Shown piece after piece: positions 63,312-64,000 of a DNA stretch of 64,000 nucleotides. Positions within the stretch are counted from its first letter, which is position 1, and each line of letters opens with the position of its first letter. The stretch lies in NCBI GenBank assembly GCA_900105225.1, contig LT629764.1:4794501-4858500 (forward strand), given 5' to 3'. The stretch comes from Paenibacillaceae bacterium GAS479 (lineage in GTDB: Bacteria; Bacillota; Bacilli; Paenibacillales; Paenibacillaceae). Made by a program: the position numbers and the translations under genes. Below the pieces are notes generated by a model. The model searched no databases. It worked only from the letters and a program-made list of their open reading frames with translations, and was not told the DNA's origin.

Positions 63312-64000
63312 ATGTCTGAATTGGGCCAAACCCTGAGGACCGCCAGGGAGGAGATGGGTCTATCTCTGGATGAGCTGCAGGAGATGACCAAGATCCGCAA
63401 ACATTATCTTGTAGCAATTGAAGAAGGCAACTACAGCGCATTGCCAGGCAGCTTTTATGCTCGGGCATTCGTTAAGAATTACGCAGAGGCGGTAGGCCTC
63501 AATGCGGAAGAGGTTTTGGGCTACTACCAAAATGAGCTTCCGTCCGCTCCCCAAGCAACTTCTACGGAGCCGACAGCTGCGCCGCAGCCTCCCCGCAAGG
63601 CCTCTACGTCGCGGTCGACGTCAGAGCGCTTCGGTAGATTAGGCTTTTCAGTTCTAATGTGGGCTTTTCTCGGGCTGATCGTATTTTTGTTATGGATGTT
63701 CGTCATTCGTGACGACAATAACAAAACTGCTGACCAGACCGATAACACTCCATTCACGACAGCAACCCCGGGACCTTCCAACTTGCCTGGAGCAGCTTCT
63801 CCGGGCCCAGGAACAGGAACCCCAGGTCCATCGACCAGTCCTTCTCCGTCGCCAAGTCCAACACCGTCTAGTGGAGCGGTTGAATTCGATCGCAAATCCG
63901 GCAGTACGGATCATTATAAAGTGACGGGTCAACCTACGATGCAAATCAAGTTCTCCGGCGGAGCGTGGATCGAAGTCCGTAAGGGTGGGCGAGATGGCGA
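63312..64000 (+). CDS. rodZ: RodZ/YmfM-like membrane protein (3' end outside window)
   Basis: The frame is open from ATG 63312 to the window end (229 complete codons). The N-terminal ~75 residues are a Cro/CI-type HTH of the RodZ kind (MSELGQTLRTAREEMGLSLD, MTKIRKHYLVAIEEGNYSAL, SFYARAFVKNYAEAVG), then a Pro/Ser/Arg spacer, one membrane helix (about 116-133, LMWAFLGLIVFLLWMFVI), a Thr/Pro/Gly-rich extracytoplasmic linker, and the start of a C-terminal DUF4115-like domain (KFSGGAWIEVRKGGRDG). RodZ anchors MreB and shapes the cell. AAAGGAGG precedes the ATG. Corresponds to ymfM in B. subtilis. Confidence 0.9.
   Translation, partial: MSELGQTLRTAREEMGLSLDELQEMTKIRKHYLVAIEEGNYSALPGSFYARAFVKNYAEAVGLNAEEVLGYYQNELPSAPQATSTEPTAAPQPPRKASTSRSTSERFGRLGFSVLMWAFLGLIVFLLWMFVIRDDNNKTADQTDNTPFTTATPGPSNLPGAASPGPGTGTPGPSTSPSPSPSPTPSSGAVEFDRKSGSTDHYKVTGQPTMQIKFSGGAWIEVRKGGRDG

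Overview
The window is the chromosome backbone of a spore-forming, flagellated Gram-positive bacterium of the Bacillales, most likely Paenibacillus or a close relative. Supporting signs are a PolC-type replicative polymerase, dipicolinate synthase, SpoIIIE and SleB (endospore formation), strong GGAGG ribosome binding sites with several TTG and GTG starts, and gene order that follows the Bacillus subtilis fliP-to-ymfM segment closely. Departures from B. subtilis include a short EF-Ts (216 aa), an archaeal/eukaryal-type ProRS, NrnA between rbfA and truB, and no asd, ymxH or ylxP at the expected places. Almost every gene is on the + strand. The first (fliP) and last (rodZ-like) genes are cut by the window edges.

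Layout. 1-16.5 kb: the 3' half of the fla/che operon, with export apparatus (fliPQR, flhBA), placement GTPase/ATPase (flhF, flhG), chemotaxis (cheB A W C D), sigD, a FapA-like protein and four small genes with a SwrB-like and an MltG-fragment protein among them. 16.5-30.5 kb: rpsB-tsf, pyrH-frr, isoprenoid and phospholipid genes (uppS, cdsA, dxr), site-2 protease rseP, proS, and polC after a 0.57-kb intergenic stretch rich in secondary structure. 30.5-41.8 kb: the nusA-infB operon (rimP, nusA, rnpM/ylxR, ylxQ, infB, rbfA, nrnA, truB, ribF), then rpsO and pnp. 41.9-51.1 kb: ylxY, mlpA, dut, dipicolinate synthase dpaAB, dapG, dapA and an RNase J. Together dapG, dapA and dpaAB make aspartyl phosphate, dihydrodipicolinate and dipicolinic acid. 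51.2-53.7 kb: a small accessory block (unknown protein, VOC protein, TetR regulator, GNAT acetyltransferase). 53.7-64 kb: tepA, ylzJ, spoIIIE, sleB, the ymfFHIJK set and a RodZ/YmfM-like gene.

No complete new defence, toxin or biosynthetic system is visible; most of the window is conserved housekeeping DNA. The most unusual signals are non-coding or architectural: an exact 88-bp-period tandem array (3.75 copies, two predicted hairpins per unit) between dapA and RNase J; a ~120-nt multi-helix hairpin and a duplicated 20-nt module upstream of polC; structured leaders before rpsB, rimP, rpsO, uppS, dapA and sleB; a Gly-rich repeat region in IF2; an extended linker in CheB; and small uncharacterised flagellar-operon genes. 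All functional calls come from reading the translated sequences and from family knowledge; no database search was run.
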